Of a stretch of 64,000 nucleotides of DNA, positions 11,438-23,246 are shown one piece after another. The stretch comes from Grammothele lineata (taxonomy: Eukaryota; Basidiomycota; Agaricomycetes; Polyporales; Polyporaceae), in contig NDFF03000001.1 in the NCBI GenBank assembly GCA_002150815.3, positions 62,001 through 126,000 on the forward strand, in the 5' to 3' direction. The position numbers and the translations under genes were made by a program. Numbering within the stretch: position 1 is the stretch's first letter; every line of letters starts with the position of its first letter. The notes under the pieces are model-generated. The model had not been told where the DNA came from and ran no database searches. It saw nothing but the letters and a program-made list of their open reading frames with translations.

Positions 11438-12020
11438 TTCACGAGAGTCGTTACAACACTCCCTACAGCAATGGTTTCAAGGCGGGCGCGTTGAGTGGAG
11501 GACTCGGCCCGGGCGTGATCTCGGAAATTGAAGGATATAAAAGAGAAGTCCGACAAAGGAAACGAAATGTTGCTGCAGATGTTGACAATAAACCTGACAG
11601 AGAGCAGGGGCAGGGAGGTGGGGCAGGACGAGCAGGCTGAGGAGAGTAGGGCTACCAGAAGTGTGACAGTGGTCCCCACCTTCAGGGTCGAGGAGGTCGC
11701 CGCCGACTCCGGATCGCCTCTTTCGATTAACCGCGGCACCTTCCGAAACACGGTCACGTGCCCTGGTGACGACGCGTAACGGACCGGACCGAGCGGTCGG
11801 TTCTCTAGGTTCTCTTCAGCGTCACTCTTGTCCTCTTCGCCAACTATCTCCGTACTCCTAGTCTTGCCCCGACGACCCGGTTCCATCACAACTATTATAT
11901 CACAGCACAGGTGGCTGGCTCCCTGGTATCTAGCTGCAACTTTTCGCAACAGGCATCACTATCTAGCCCTCTTGACACCTCTAGACACACCGGCGTAAAC
12001 CACGCATACATCTGGCTCGT
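11438..12020. promoter_or_regulatory. Divergent promoter region
   Basis: This 583-bp gap lies between the divergent starts of the Crb2-like gene and the membrane-protein gene. An open minus-strand frame crosses it but shows no conserved motif. TATATAA-like AT-rich sequence occurs at about 11537. Nothing else was recognised. Confidence 0.4.
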
Positions 12021-13952
12021 ATGCTCCTCCCGCCTATCATGCTTCCTCACACTTCGTCTGGGTACAAGGATGCTACTCCCACTGCAAATCCTAAGCACAT
12101 GTCTAGCTCCAGCAACCTCGAGGCAAAGAAGCCCGAAGAGCCCAAATCCACCGCCGCCAAAGGGAAATCTATTCTAAACTTCCCAACCAAGGCTCTTAAT
12201 GCGGCCGAAGTGAATGCTAGTGCGGTTCCAGCTCCTGCCCCGGATGTCAGATTGTCTCCTCCCGGACCTTTGACCATTCCTACCGGCATCCTACCAGTAA
12301 TTCCCTCTCAAACGGTAATCACTGTTTCTCCAATCGCGCTCACAACCGGCTTCTCTGTGTTGCCCACTCCTGCCCGTACAACTCCTGCCTTGGTGTCTGG
12401 TGTGCTTTCCCCTTCCGAGGCTCCTGGAGCTTCTCGTGCGCTAGGCGCTGGACAAACAAACCACATCAACACAGGTGCCAAACCACTGCCTGTGTTTGCC
12501 ATCGTGTTGATTGCTGCCGGCGTCGCTGCACTTCTCCTTGGCTGTTTCGTCTTTTGGCGAATTCGCCGCTGCCCTCGAAAACGTTGCCCCACTCCCTCGC
12601 TGCCAATTTTGCAAGATCCCTTCGCCGATCAACAGTATTTCAAGGCTGACGACGAGTCTCTCTTTGGCGGAAAGGATCGTCACTCTGCAGTAGCACGGCC
12701 AAACAGTAATGGGCTCTACCCTTGGGTCTCGTACACCCCTAAACCATCCGAGGCTGTCAATACGATAGGAAAACAAGGCACGGCACCATGCCCTCCGCCA
12801 CTCGCCCCCCTGCCACCACCACCACCGGGCGAGAAGAGTGAGCGACTTCCAATGCCTATACATGTCACTCTGCCTCTTGAAGGCTCGTTTCCCGATCCTG
12901 TCCCTGCGGTACAGTGTCCTCGACGTACTAGCCGTAGGGTCTCAAGGTTATCTATGTCCATTTATCCTATGTCGCCCCAATCAATACATACGACAACGGG
13001 CATCGGTCTCGCGATCGGTAGCTTATCCCCCTACACAGGAGATGGAACTCCCGTTCTTGAACGTAAAACTTCCGAGGAGCGGGTTTCTAGAACTAGGCAG
13101 AGCTACCGCCACAGTCTCGCGGCGACGGAGTTCATCGATGTCTACGGCGGCGCTCAGGTCACTTCCCCCATTCCTCCGTCCTCATTCGACCCTTCGACAC
13201 CGGCACCCCTCAAGTCCGCTCTGCGCAAGTCAAGCTCTGCCCACGGCCCAGGTCGCGCTCGCGTGAAAGCCGGGTACACGCCCGGAACCACCAATACCGC
13301 TCTTCGCGCCTCATCAACCGTCACTGGCATTCCACTTTCGCGGGCCGACCGCCGCATTTCCACGGCAGGTGAGATGCAGTACGTCCTTCCGCTCCTCCCC
13401 CCTGCGATCAAGACCGAAGCGTGCCGGGAACGTGACACACGCGCACTTGCATCTGCCCTCGGCCTTTCGGTGCCGGAACCCCCTTCTCCCGCACCGACAC
13501 TCACCCCGGATGACTCCATTACCCTTGCGGGAGACCGCAGGCGTAGCCGGAGTGGCCCGTCAGCCAGCCACGGTCACCGTCGGGGCCCGAGCGAAGCGTT
13601 GCTGAGCCCCACGACGGAGACGAACGCGCGCCTGGGGAACCTCCTCCTCGGGGACAGCGGCAGCACCAGCTTTGCCTCGCTCCCATCGGCGCGTGTGGTG
13701 GGCATGTCCCCGAGCGGGTCCAAGTCGCGCGTGGTACCGAGGAAGAACGTGAACGCGAACTCGCACTCGCGGGTAGACGACCGGCCGCCTCGTGTCCCTT
13801 CGCCCCCGCCGCTGCCGAGCCTTGCCCAGATGGCGATGGCGCATACCAACCCGGAGGAATATGCCGACTATAGGAGTCCTACGTACAGCATATATGGATT
13901 ATATGAGGCGGAGAGGAAGAGTCGAGTACCAGGCGGTGACGGAGGGTTCTGA
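12021..13952 (+). CDS. Single-pass transmembrane protein with Pro/Ser-rich cytoplasmic tail
   Basis: An intronless frame of 643 aa. One strong membrane helix at about residues 155-178 (LPVFAIVLIAAGVAALLLGC) is followed at once by the basic stop-transfer FWRIRRCPRKR. The 150-residue N-terminal part is rich in Ala, Pro, Ser and Thr and has no obvious cleavable signal peptide, so the protein may be a type III or signal-anchor protein, or an upstream exon may be missing. The long C-terminal tail is Pro/Ser-rich with poly-Pro runs (PPPLAPLPPPPP) that could bind SH3 or WW domains, and repeated SGPSASHGHRRGPS-like basic serine motifs. This architecture is common among Agaricomycete wall-sensor-like and mid2-like proteins, but no Mid2 or WSC domain is visible. 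I do not recognise a named family. Confidence 0.75.
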   Translation: MLLPPIMLPHTSSGYKDATPTANPKHMSSSSNLEAKKPEEPKSTAAKGKSILNFPTKALNAAEVNASAVPAPAPDVRLSPPGPLTIPTGILPVIPSQTVITVSPIALTTGFSVLPTPARTTPALVSGVLSPSEAPGASRALGAGQTNHINTGAKPLPVFAIVLIAAGVAALLLGCFVFWRIRRCPRKRCPTPSLPILQDPFADQQYFKADDESLFGGKDRHSAVARPNSNGLYPWVSYTPKPSEAVNTIGKQGTAPCPPPLAPLPPPPPGEKSERLPMPIHVTLPLEGSFPDPVPAVQCPRRTSRRVSRLSMSIYPMSPQSIHTTTGIGLAIGSLSPYTGDGTPVLERKTSEERVSRTRQSYRHSLAATEFIDVYGGAQVTSPIPPSSFDPSTPAPLKSALRKSSSAHGPGRARVKAGYTPGTTNTALRASSTVTGIPLSRADRRISTAGEMQYVLPLLPPAIKTEACRERDTRALASALGLSVPEPPSPAPTLTPDDSITLAGDRRRSRSGPSASHGHRRGPSEALLSPTTETNARLGNLLLGDSGSTSFASLPSARVVGMSPSGSKSRVVPRKNVNANSHSRVDDRPPRVPSPPPLPSLAQMAMAHTNPEEYADYRSPTYSIYGLYEAERKSRVPGGDGGF

Positions 13953-14131
13953 GATGACGGTACTATTACTCATCAGTGGACGGTTTCATTTCGATGTACA
14001 CCTACAGATCACAAACCAACACATGTAAACGAAACCACGAGTTTGTATTAAGTGGGGCTATAGACTACATGGTATGCCAGGCGAAACCCAATCTAGCAAA
14101 TGTGTGTGAATGTGATGAAAACGTTGAGGGA

Positions 14132-15766
14132 TCATATCGGGATTGCTGTATGCTGTCTCTCCGTCGGATTGTCCAATTCGGCCGGTTGCTCACCAACACT
14201 CGGCGCGTGTGTCGGCGTTGTGAGCTCTCCGAGACGTTTCCGCTGCGTTTGCGCCTTCTCCGTCAACACTTCGTTCGTCAAGGCTTGCAGCTCGGTTTCA
14301 AGCTCCGAGTCGTCTATGTCCTTCTCGACCTGTGCCATCTCAGCACCCATCTGGATACCGTCGGAGACTTCCCGCGCGTCATCATTCGCGGCAGCAAGAG
14401 CATCCATCGTGTCGTCGATCTTGTCGCGTTGCAGCAGCGGGTGCGCAAGAATTTCGCGTAGCGTTGCGGTAGAGGATTCGTACGACTTCATAATCTAGAG
14501 AAACGCCTTAGGAAGAAGTTAAATGACATAAGTTACAATACTCTCACCTCTATGTCACCCGCAGAAGTTTCGACGCGTAAAAGGGTAGATTGAAGCAACT
14601 CCAGAGACTTAAGGCGTTTCTTCAAAACCTCCTCTTGTTGCCTGCGTGAGCGAAGATTTGCCAAAGCAATCTCTTTGCGCTTCTGGCGAATCGCTTCGGC
14701 GGTTCGGCGGGTTAATCTGCAATACTGGTGAGTAACTTGGATAGGTTGCGATTGAACTAGCAACTCACTCGTCTATTCGCCCTTGGATGTTGTCAACTTG
14801 CGTTTGCAACTTTTCAATCGATGTCTTCAACGCCAGCAGTCCACTGTCGACGGCAGTTATGCTGGTGGTTCGAGAGACGTTGTCATCTAAAAACTTGATC
14901 ACCTATACAAACCGTTAGCACTGTAACAACACTATCATGGCACCGAGATGTCGCACCTCTCCACATATAGTGATAACGCCCTTGTCCCGCTCAAGAAACT
15001 TGAGCAATACTTTGACATCTAGGGTAGAGAGCGTTGTGCTTTCGAATGCGCACGGCCCAAACTCTGTGCGGAAGCTCTCTACGTTGTAAAGCGAGTCCGC
15101 TATTTGCCCCGAATGCTTGCTTCTTTGCCGGTCTAAGATTCGCTCAGCCGCACCTTCAAGCAACTTGACTGCAACGTAATCGCCTTTGACTTTCTTCCAT
15201 CTCTCCAATGCGCCCGAGTCACCAAATGCTGCACCACTTGTATCTACAACGCCTAGTTGTCCAAGAGCCCACCACAAGGGCTTGCCTACTACGAAGCTGG
15301 CGATCCGATACGGCAGCCATCCTGGCTCATATATAGAACGCGTCGAGCTGAGAAATTCGGACAGTGGAACCAACGTCTTCGAAGCACAAAGTTCCGACTT
15401 CGCTAGGACAACACATCGATGAGTAGACTGGACCGAGCGGGAAACGGTGGTCAGACTCACTATGACTGTCGGAATCCCCAACGGCCTCCCCGTTCCCTCC
15501 ATTCGAAAACGATCAGCAAATGTTATCCCAGAGGCATGGATAGTGAGCCTGTCAGGAGAGGCCCCTGCCCCATGAGCCTCCGTGAGCCATCCCCGAACGA
15601 GCGCGGCTTCTAACGTTTGCCGCCACCACTCGATATTAGACGCGTATGATGAAGGATTAGAGGTCTTCTGGTTCGTGAAGTCAGCATAGAGCGATTTGAT
15701 CCTGGAGGCTGTAACACTGGCATATGTCGGTAACGACGAGACCGGTGAGGCGGGAACAGAGGCCAT
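14132..15766 (-). CDS. CHM7: ESCRT-III-related CHMP7/Chm7
   Basis: Four exons: 14957-15766, 14769-14902, 14548-14716 and 14132-14494, giving about 491 aa. CHMP7/Chm7 recruits ESCRT-III to the inner nuclear membrane for nuclear-envelope sealing and nuclear-pore quality control. The N-terminal 270 residues resemble the tandem winged-helix/Vps25-like membrane-binding half (YASNIEWWRQTLEAALVRGW, RIASFVVGKPLWWALGQLG). The C-terminal half is a Snf7-fold helix bundle, with VIKFLDDNVSRTTSITAVDSG beginning the ESCRT-III core and LTRRTAEAIRQKRKEIALANL in its basic helices. An acidic end (KDIDDSELETELQALTNEV) looks like a MIT-interacting motif. The ATG chosen gives MASVPASPV; a TTG five codons upstream is not used. 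The gene ends convergently, 180 bp from the membrane-protein gene. Confidence 0.88.
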
Positions 15767-16346
15767 GAAGGTTACAGGCAAGGACGAGACGTCGCCGCAC
15801 GGGTCCCAGAAGCGGTTAAGAAGTAAGTGAGGTTAGGGTCTCTAGAAGACTACGTCATAATACTGTCCTCCGAGGCGCTGAGGCTATATAGCACTCAACA
15901 TCTTTTTGATTAGACTCGGATTCCTACTTCTTCGGGTCGAGTCATCGGCGGGTTTGCGAAGTGACGAGCACAGCAAATGACATTACGATAGCAATTCAGA
16001 GAGATACTACAGCAACAACGATCAGCTCGAAGCGATACCGACTTCCCAATGGACAGCGTGACAGGGGGCAGTGAGCCTAGTGTACAAAACAAAGCAGGAT
16101 TCGGGATACAAGAGGAAGTTAACGATCTGGAGAGGGAGACGGAGCAACGAGTAGATACTACTAGCGATAGCAACTGTACAGAAAGAAGACGCAACAAAAG
16201 AAACATGAACGAGCGCGGCGATAGCTATTTCATACCAACGAAGGCGCCACACGGTAGCGTGCGCACGCTGGGGAACGCGGATGATACGACTGAATACGCG
16301 ATACCAGGATAGCAATAACTTTCCTCAAGCGAAGCGAACGATTGCG
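15767..16346. other. Intergenic gap
   Basis: Between two minus-strand genes; expected to hold the CHM7 promoter and the 3' end of the DUF7918 gene. AG-rich on the plus strand around 16080-16250 (pyrimidine-rich on the minus strand), as seen in many fungal leaders. No gene was seen. Confidence 0.45.
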
Positions 16347-17644
16347 TCAATCTTCGAAGTTTTGGAGAGCTTGTTCAAGCTCCTCAGGGTTATACTCAGA
16401 CCACTGCTCGTAATCTTCAGTCGAGGGGCTAGGATCCCAAGTCCCCGAGAATGAACGGATGGACGAGTCGCCTGAGGTTAGCTGAGCAGGTAATTTAGAG
16501 CATGTATATTCTTTCGTTCATATCATGCACTCACCCGTGCCAAGTTAGACGAAGTTCTACCTGGCCGAGGACCGTGTCCCAGAGCGCTGAGCGCGGCAGT
16601 GTGCAATGGAGTACTGCTAGTGCCAGTGTCGGCGGAGGGAGAGTCATAAGTGCTGGCAGGTGAAGAGTCGTCCGATTCTTCCTTGATAAAATCAGCCTGC
16701 GCTTTCTTGTACTCTTCGAGGGCCTCTAGAGAAAGAGAAGCCTTGCTGAGCAGCGTCACATCGGGGTGTTCCGCCTCGTTGTAAATGGAATCGTCGCTCT
16801 CCATGATGCCTTGAGCAACAAGCCAGTCTATTCATGCTCCGAGTCATTTCAGGTTCTACAAAGAGTCAAGAAGTCTTACCTTGGCTGCGGTAGCGGAAAG
16901 TAAAAGTGACGTGCGCCCCAGGAGCCTTTCGGTCGAAAGGTTCCAGCCTCCACGTTCTCTGCTGCACAGTGGTGGCTTGAGCGTTACCGTATCTGCATGG
17001 AAAAGAAACGTTGTCATTCAGTAATGCCCTTTGCGCTTTTTGATAGATTTAACGGCTACTTTACAGCAACGTCGCCTTCTTGTCGATGGCCACGAATAAC
17101 CTTGGGCGGGTCATAGGCGGTGTCGGGATCGCGTTCTTCGCAGCGCTTCACAAGTCGAATGTCAAGCATAATGGAGCCAACGTTCTTGTCCGCCGATTTT
17201 CCATCAAAAGCAGAGATGTCTCCTGCGAAGTTATTAACATGCGGCTTAGCAGGAGTTTCATGTAGAGAATCACCTTGTTGGATGGAAGAGAACGCGAAAG
17301 GGCGCTCTTCGTCAGGGCCCACGCGAACGCCACGGCGGAGTTCCTCTCCTTTTCCGTAGAGGAATTGACCCGAGACTCTGTGTCCATCAATTAGGATGTA
17401 GCTTGCACTGTCGACTTCGCTGCCGTGATCACGCCAATGTACAACGAAGTTCTGTAGGTTGTGACCACATTGTGGCTTAGGCATCAACACCTAGCTTAGA
17501 TATAGAAAGTTTTCTTACCTTCCCAACTGGGCCAGCAATCCAGCAGGTAACAGTGTTTGCCTTACTATTGACCCGGGGCTCGAACTCGACGAGTTCGCCT
17601 TCGTCCGTGGTAATCCAAGCCGAAAAGCCACGATAGTCAAGCAT
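16347..17644 (-). CDS. DUF7918 domain protein
   Basis: Five exons: 17519-17644, 17060-17451, 16880-16992, 16535-16809 and 16347-16481, giving about 346 aa. The N-terminal 200 residues match the DUF7918 pattern widespread in Agaricomycetes. They begin MLDYRGFSAWITTDEGELVEF, continue NFVVHWRDHG, then a beta-rich block ending GSIMLDIRLVKRCEERD, and a closing strand APGAHVTFTFRYRSQ. The rest is acidic and Ser-rich, ending WSEYNPEELEQALQNFED. No catalytic residues, signal peptide or membrane segment are seen. The biochemical role of the family is not known to me. The exon model is well constrained because every junction keeps phase and the last exon gives a clean acidic tail. Confidence 0.85.
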
Positions 17645-18628
17645 TGTCAAAAGCTGAGTGAGCGTACTGATGTGAGAACAAAAATAGCGAGGGTTCGTTC
17701 CGGGATGTCGTGATATTTGCTATGCAGAGCAATGACGATGAGCGATGAAGGGGACAAGTGAGTGTGGTTAAGGCAGCAGATCTAGGAATGGAGAACGAGA
17801 CTTGGGGGAGTGGACGTGGGGGAAGCTATAAGAGGGAGCCAGGACAGAGATCACACCCGGTTCCTTTGGAGCCCGGGTGGAAAGCGAACCTTTGTGCAGC
17901 CCGATGGCCGGCGGCCGACACGTTTGTTCAAGTTCAACTTTCTACCAGAGTCTCCCAGGACGCGTCCATATCCCGCTCAAAAAGGCGATTCACGTCACGT
18001 GCTCGCGTCCATCCACTAGCCCAGCAGCTTCGTGCATTTGAACGGTGTAGTATTAAGTGTGCCACGTCATAGACAGAAGGTTGCGCAACGCCTTAGGCCT
18101 TCTTCGTACAAATGTACTTCGATGCCTGGATACAATTTGTACAGTACGAAACCGATGTACACGTTCACAGCTGCCTGGTAAGTCGTACCTTTCGACTTTG
18201 ACAGCGAATGACACATTTACGGCGACGGTTGTTTGCTAGCCTCATTCCTCAGCATTGGCGACGACTCCTGTGGTCGTATCAGTCTTCATTCTATCTTCGG
18301 AGCTTTGAGAGCTGATCGTCTAGATCTTCGATTGGCAATCGCAAATTTTTCTTGCACCTCTGTGGTGTAGTATTTCGCGAGTCCGTTGTCGGCGCCTGTC
18401 TGTCAACTCACGATGGGCGTCGGGTACCACTGACAGCGGGTCATCCCGAGATGACAGTGTACCGTCTCCCACCAAACCCCGCCTATTGGCACCTTGGACA
18501 CGCGGTATATACGACTGGCGAGAGTCGGTAGTCGAGGACATGCGCCCTTCATCGCCTCCCCTTGTCCCGAAGTTGTGTTCCCTTTGGACCTCCCGACTCG
18601 CCCGGCAGAGTTCTACCTCACGGTTCTG
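17645..18628. promoter_or_regulatory. Divergent intergenic region with E-box and ACGCGT palindrome
   Basis: A 984-bp gap between divergent starts. It contains the 10-bp palindrome GGACGCGTCC at 17958-17967, CACGTG at 17996-18001 and a TATA-like GCTATAAGAG at about 17824-17833. Small ORFs here show no conserved motif. Binding of bHLH or MBF-type factors is only suggested by the motifs. Confidence 0.4.
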
Positions 18629-20186
18629 ATGGTGCTATGGTTCATAGCGTTTGCTGCTTTGCTTCATTTCAAGAATACCCTTGAGCAAAGTACCGATGCG
18701 CAGTGCAAGCCGGGATCCGAATGGGTGGGTATTCGAGTTTCAACAAAGGTCGATGCCGTCTGAAACCATACCGATCGTGCCAGTCCTTCAATTCCCTGGG
18801 GCAAAGTCCTTGTCTTATGGCGGCTTATATGACCGGCGGTTGTATGCCCAATGGAGGTTTGCCCTTTATGTCCGATTACAGTCAGTTGTCTGCTCCGCTA
18901 ACTACCACTTTAGACTATACAATACATGCTTTGGCGGATCCAGCTACTATGAGATACGAAGGACCTTCCTCAGATCAGGCCAATATTTGTACTTGTAGTT
19001 CTGTCACGTATGCGCTGGCTAGCGCATGTGGGTTTTGCCAGGGAGCAGGATATCCAGAGTGAGTCCGTCCGAGGCTCCGAGCTTTCCTCCATCACTTGCG
19101 AAAGACTCATTTACTTTACCGACAAGGTGGAGAGAATCCTATACGACAAACTGTCTGCCAGACATGGTCAGCAACGGCAGGTCAATGAAATGGACCATCT
19201 CTGTTCATCCAGCACATACACTCACGTCATCGTGGTCAGTTACCCTCGTCCGATTCCACGTGGCACTCGTATTCCCGGCTGGGCATTCATCCCTATTGCA
19301 GCCTTCGTGAGCGCTCAACTTTGAACTGAAATCAACAGTTGAATCTGACACCTTCGTAGCTTGATGAATTTGATACGGTGCAGGCAATGAGAGTCGGTGG
19401 TATGTCTTGTTATACGCTGAGCCATGGCAGATTGGCGTTAACCATATTCTCATTGCAGACACGCTTGAGTCCACTGGCACGGCAACACCGACCAGCAGTA
19501 CGAGTCAAACGTCATCAGGAAGTAATGGGTATCAGACGGGCGGTTCGCTACCAAGCAATACAAGCTCGCAAAGGTCAGCGAGTGCTGGCAGCGGTTCTAG
19601 TAGTACAGCCGCGGGCTCGTCGAGCTCATCGTCACCGGTTCCAACCTCTGCACACCTCAATAGCGATAAGCTAGCTGCTACAGTGGGCGGGACCATAGGT
19701 GGCCTGCTTGTCTTCGCTGGTGTTAGTGGAGCGGTAGTATACTACCTTCTCCGCGGCCGAATTCGCCGTATCCGACTCCCTCCGTCAAGGCGCCGTACAA
19801 CCCGGAGACCAGAACCCGAACGAGAGATCCCTATGCTGGACGTGCACGACGTGGAGGCCACCGAGCCGGATTCTATCGGGCCTGCAGCGTCTCGGTCGCC
19901 TAGTGAGGTAAAGCTCACAGAATCGCTCTCGGCTACGACAACTTTTCCACCTTCTACGCCACATCCTATGGACCCTCCCACTTTCAATCAACGCTTCTAC
20001 GTGAGTATATAATATGAGCTACCATGCCGAAGTAACCCTCATGCTTCGCAGGACCCGTCGGATCCGTCCACTTATCCTCCTACACCAGCTCCTCGCGATC
20101 GCATTCCACTCACATTGGTTGACATGACGCATGTAACATACCCAAACACTGTTGCTCCTGCTCAGCGTACCATACCGGAATTATGA
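18629..20186 (+). CDS. Agaricomycete Cys-rich/Ser-rich type I membrane protein
   Basis: Seven exons: 18629-18724, 18784-19058, 19127-19180, 19240-19306, 19360-19399, 19459-20000 and 20052-20186, giving about 402 aa. A hydrophobic signal peptide (MVLWFIAFAALLHF) leads into a Cys-rich extracellular domain (SFNSLGQSPCLMAAYM, NICTCSSVTYALASACGFCQ, W, C, YPRPIPRGTRIPGWAF). A long Ser/Thr/Gly linker that should be O-mannosylated follows. One membrane helix (VGGTIGGLLVFAGVSGAVVYYLL) precedes the basic stop RGRIRRIRL, and a roughly 130-residue Pro-rich tail follows. This arrangement is a recurrent, uncharacterised family in mushrooms, resembling surface sensors. The start was chosen for the signal peptide; the frame is open further upstream to 18494. 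Function unknown. Confidence 0.8.
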
Positions 20187-20835
20187 TGACTCGGAAGCGT
20201 TCATAAACGTAGCTAATCTCGCTTTATTTGGGTTTTTCGCTACCGAGATCGAAACCGGGCATTGTCTCTCGAATCGGTGTGCAATAACTGCAATGGTTTT
20301 GCGGTTCAATGACTACTAGTCTGACTAGCTATTATTACAGTCCGGGAACTACAGCCGCTATGTGAACGATGAGAAGGTGTCGGAAGCACCAGGTGACCGT
20401 CCTATCCATGAAGAATTGGGGATGGTCGGCCAAAGAGTGCACCGTACAGTCTTTCTTGGATACCCAGAGATGAAGGAACGTCGAGGAAATACTTAACGAC
20501 GCACCAACATGTGGTTGCAGGTATCCGTGTAGTTGTTAAAAGATGTGAAGCGACTTCTATCGATGGCGATATATATTACGTGGCGCCTTAGGGCAGGCAG
20601 TTCCGTAAGCGCCTATTCCTTATTCGCACGTGCTAACATTTAAGCCTTCTGCAGCTTGCAGGGGGCTCGGTCATTGCTTCTCTAAGAGATAGATGCGAAG
20701 CGCCCCTGATGTCTTTGAAAATCACAGAATTTGAATGCATGGTGATATATAGCAGGAAACGCGGTTAGGGACAGACGAAGCCTAAAAACCTTTCGACATT
20801 GGTAGCATGAGCGCCAATGTTACGTCCTCACTCGA
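20187..20835. other. Intergenic gap upstream of PUS4
   Basis: 649 bp between two plus-strand genes. TATATA-like stretches at about 20569 and 20745 could serve the PUS4 promoter. No ORF with recognisable motifs. Confidence 0.4.
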
Positions 20836-22100
20836 ATGCGGCTCACCTTCGCTCGCGCATCCCCTACGGGCTTTCGTTCATTCTCCAGCATTCATACTAG
20901 ACCTGGAGCTCTGTCCACTCCCTTCCAACCAGCACATATGCCGAGAGACGGTCACTCTGGGCCTCTATCGGCGCTATTCGGTGTGGTCAAGCCGTCCGGA
21001 CCAACGTCTATGACTCTGGTCAACGATTTGAAGAAGCTTGTTGCTAACTCTCCACTTTTCGTGGAAGCATCAAAACTTGCGGAAAAGCCCTCGAAAAAAG
21101 GGAGGAAGGGGAGGTACGGTCGTGATGCGGTCAAGATCGGACAAGGCGGTACCCTCGACCCGCTGGCGGACGGAGTTCTCGGTAACTCGCTCGTATTCGG
21201 TGTGCAAGGGTCCCATCTTAAGCAGAGCCACAGTGATTGGTGTAGGCAAAGGGACGAAAAAGCTATCAGAGTTCCTTGACTGTGTCAAGGTAATCGAGAT
21301 TCTTCTCTTTAGGATGTAACGCTGACAGAAGCTGCGTAGGAATACCGCACAACATGTCTTCTCGGCTGCGAGACGGACACATACGACAGTGAAGGAAAGC
21401 GGGTGCGCGTTGCGCCCTGGCGCCACATTACTCGCGAGCAAGTAGAAAAGGCGATGGAACGATTCAGAGGCGAGATTGAGCAGGTACCTCCAATGTACGT
21501 ATCCCTCCCCGTCCGTACAACGCGCATCCCCTTATCCGCCAATCGACTAGATTTTCGGCGCTGAAAATGGATGGAAAACCCCTGTACGACTACGCGAGAA
21601 AGGGTATTCCGCTGCCTAGGCCCATCGAGAAGCGAAAGGTGACCGTCCATTCCCTGGAGCTCGTCGAGTGGAAAGGGAGCGAGCACGACTTTCGCTGGCC
21701 AGAGAACAAATTTACCAAAGAAGAGCAGGCGGCAATGGAAAACGCTCTCAAAGGCGTCGACGAGAACATATCTATCAAGGATGAGCCGGATGCAGAGGCC
21801 GATATAACCTCCGACAAAGTTCCTACCGCATTTGTGCTGCGGATGCGTGTCTCTGGCGGAACCTACGTACGCTCGATTGTGCATGACCTCGCGCATGCGC
21901 TAGGATCTGCGGGGCATGTAGTCACGCTGACACGCTCACGGCAAGGGCGTTTTGCGCTGGAGCCATCGTCAGAAGACGACCGCACGTGTCTACCCTGGGA
22001 GGTGTTTGAACAGGCGTTGAAGGATGAGGGAGAGGCGGACTCCGAAGGCCGTAAGCAATGGGAAAGAGAAGTGCTGGCTAGGCTTGAGGTCGTCGTGTAA
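20836..22100 (+). CDS. PUS4: tRNA pseudouridine-55 synthase (TruB/Pus4 family)
   Basis: Four exons: 20836-21181, 21234-21289, 21340-21494 and 21551-22100, giving about 368 aa. The enzyme isomerises U55 in the T-loop of cytosolic and mitochondrial tRNAs. The catalytic block GQGGTLDPLADGVL carries the family's essential Asp (TLDPLA). Other TruB landmarks are LFGVVKPSGPTS near the N-terminus, IGVGKGTKKLSEFL, FSALKMDGKPLYDYARKG and RMRVSGGTYVRSIVHDLAHAL. The first 30 residues (MRLTFARASPTGFRSFSS) are basic and hydroxylated with no acidic residue, so they look like a mitochondrial presequence; a start at the later Met in HMPRDGHSG would give the cytosolic form. An insert rich in Lys after the KPSGPTS motif and an acidic insert in the C-terminal half are typical of fungal Pus4. 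Confidence 0.93.
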
Positions 22101-23246
22101 CCTGTAAGTCCCGGTTTGTGTGCTAGTTCTTGTCGTCGGATCTCATGAGGTAATACGTTCCCAGATCTTGTCGCGTCAATTGAAAGATACCGGAGGGTCT
22201 TGTGTCTAAAAACATTCGACGAGGAACTGTTCACTCTTTTCGGGCAATGTATCGCCCCCACCGATTTACTTCGACTCGGTGAGTTGTCGGCCATTTGTGG
22301 CTCATTCCAACACTTCTTTGAACCACCTTTTCTTACAGGATCCTCCGCCCGTCGAGTCGCATGAACGGCGAGAAATCCCGTACACTGCATGAACGATGCC
22401 CTCAATCTAGCATTGCCGCATATAGCGCTGCGAATACACCCGGGGTAAGTTACAGAGCCCTTGTGTCGGCATCATGATCTCAAGAGCTCGGGATGCCATC
22501 TGCCTTGGTTTACGTCTTCGTCAGTTGCTCCATCCAACACCCCGAATTCTATTCGGCGCTCTATGAGAAGGAAACGTGCGCTCGGGCGGCCAATATCTGC
22601 CGCTGCCGCAGTCGCTAAAACACAGGACGCCAGTCAGCCTGTGGCTCTATACCCTCGTCGGCCTTCGTGCTTTACTTCAGTCGGTTGAGCGTGATGCACG
22701 ACGCGTGACGTGTTCTCGTGCATACCCCATCTTCGCCAGGAGCGTGCTGATGCTTCTCTATCGAGGTCTTACAAACGACTATGTGCATGGAAGACGTGGA
22801 GCATACCCCTCAGAGGGGTCATCTGCAGCTTCGGTGTGGCTTCGGCGCGCGTACGGCTCTTCCCGCTTTTTGTTTTTCTGTTCGCCGTCTGGGTCGCGGC
22901 GAAGCGATGCGTATCCCTGGGAACTCTCAGCCAGAGTCTTCCTCCGACATCTGTCGCCGATGCATTGGCGAGCTATCGGCGAGATGCGATCCAGCGCGTT
23001 CCAGCTCGCTACAGACGAACTCGGGGAACCCATATGTAGTACGTATGGCGCGCTCGACGCATTCGATAACGGACGTGGGTGGGGCGGACCGCGGCCCGTC
23101 GGTCAGGTGTACCTCTTTCTGGCCGGGTCAGCCGGTCCGACTGCTGCCCACGACCCGCCATATATGCCAGGCATAACAGGAGATCTCGAGATTACCCCGT
23201 CCCGGACACCTACCACACCCTCCAGCACACTCCGACTCGAGTCCTT
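22101..23246. other. Gap between PUS4 and the aldolase gene, with unexplained open segments
   Basis: 1146 bp on the plus side of PUS4. A 22167-22280 stretch reads as a plausible peptide (KTFDEELFTLFGQCIAPTDL) followed by a good donor and acceptor, but the joined frame closes soon after. Open frames over 22576-23370 have composition like Arg-rich noise. It may be a PUS4 3' UTR with an intron, a decayed gene, or a leader of the aldolase gene. I cannot support a gene. Confidence 0.35.

Noticed and set aside
11395..11949. Minus-strand frame of 184 aa with a hydrophobic stretch, between the Crb2-like and membrane-protein genes
   Set aside because: Its 3' part overlaps, in another frame, the first exon of the Crb2-like gene, whose in-phase junction and TQ/SQ content are better supported. 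The candidate has no recognised motif.
15428..15460. Possible 33-nt GT-AG intron inside the CHM7 first exon
   Set aside because: Its length is a multiple of three and the frame is open through it; 33 nt is too short for a normal fungal intron, so I kept it as coding.
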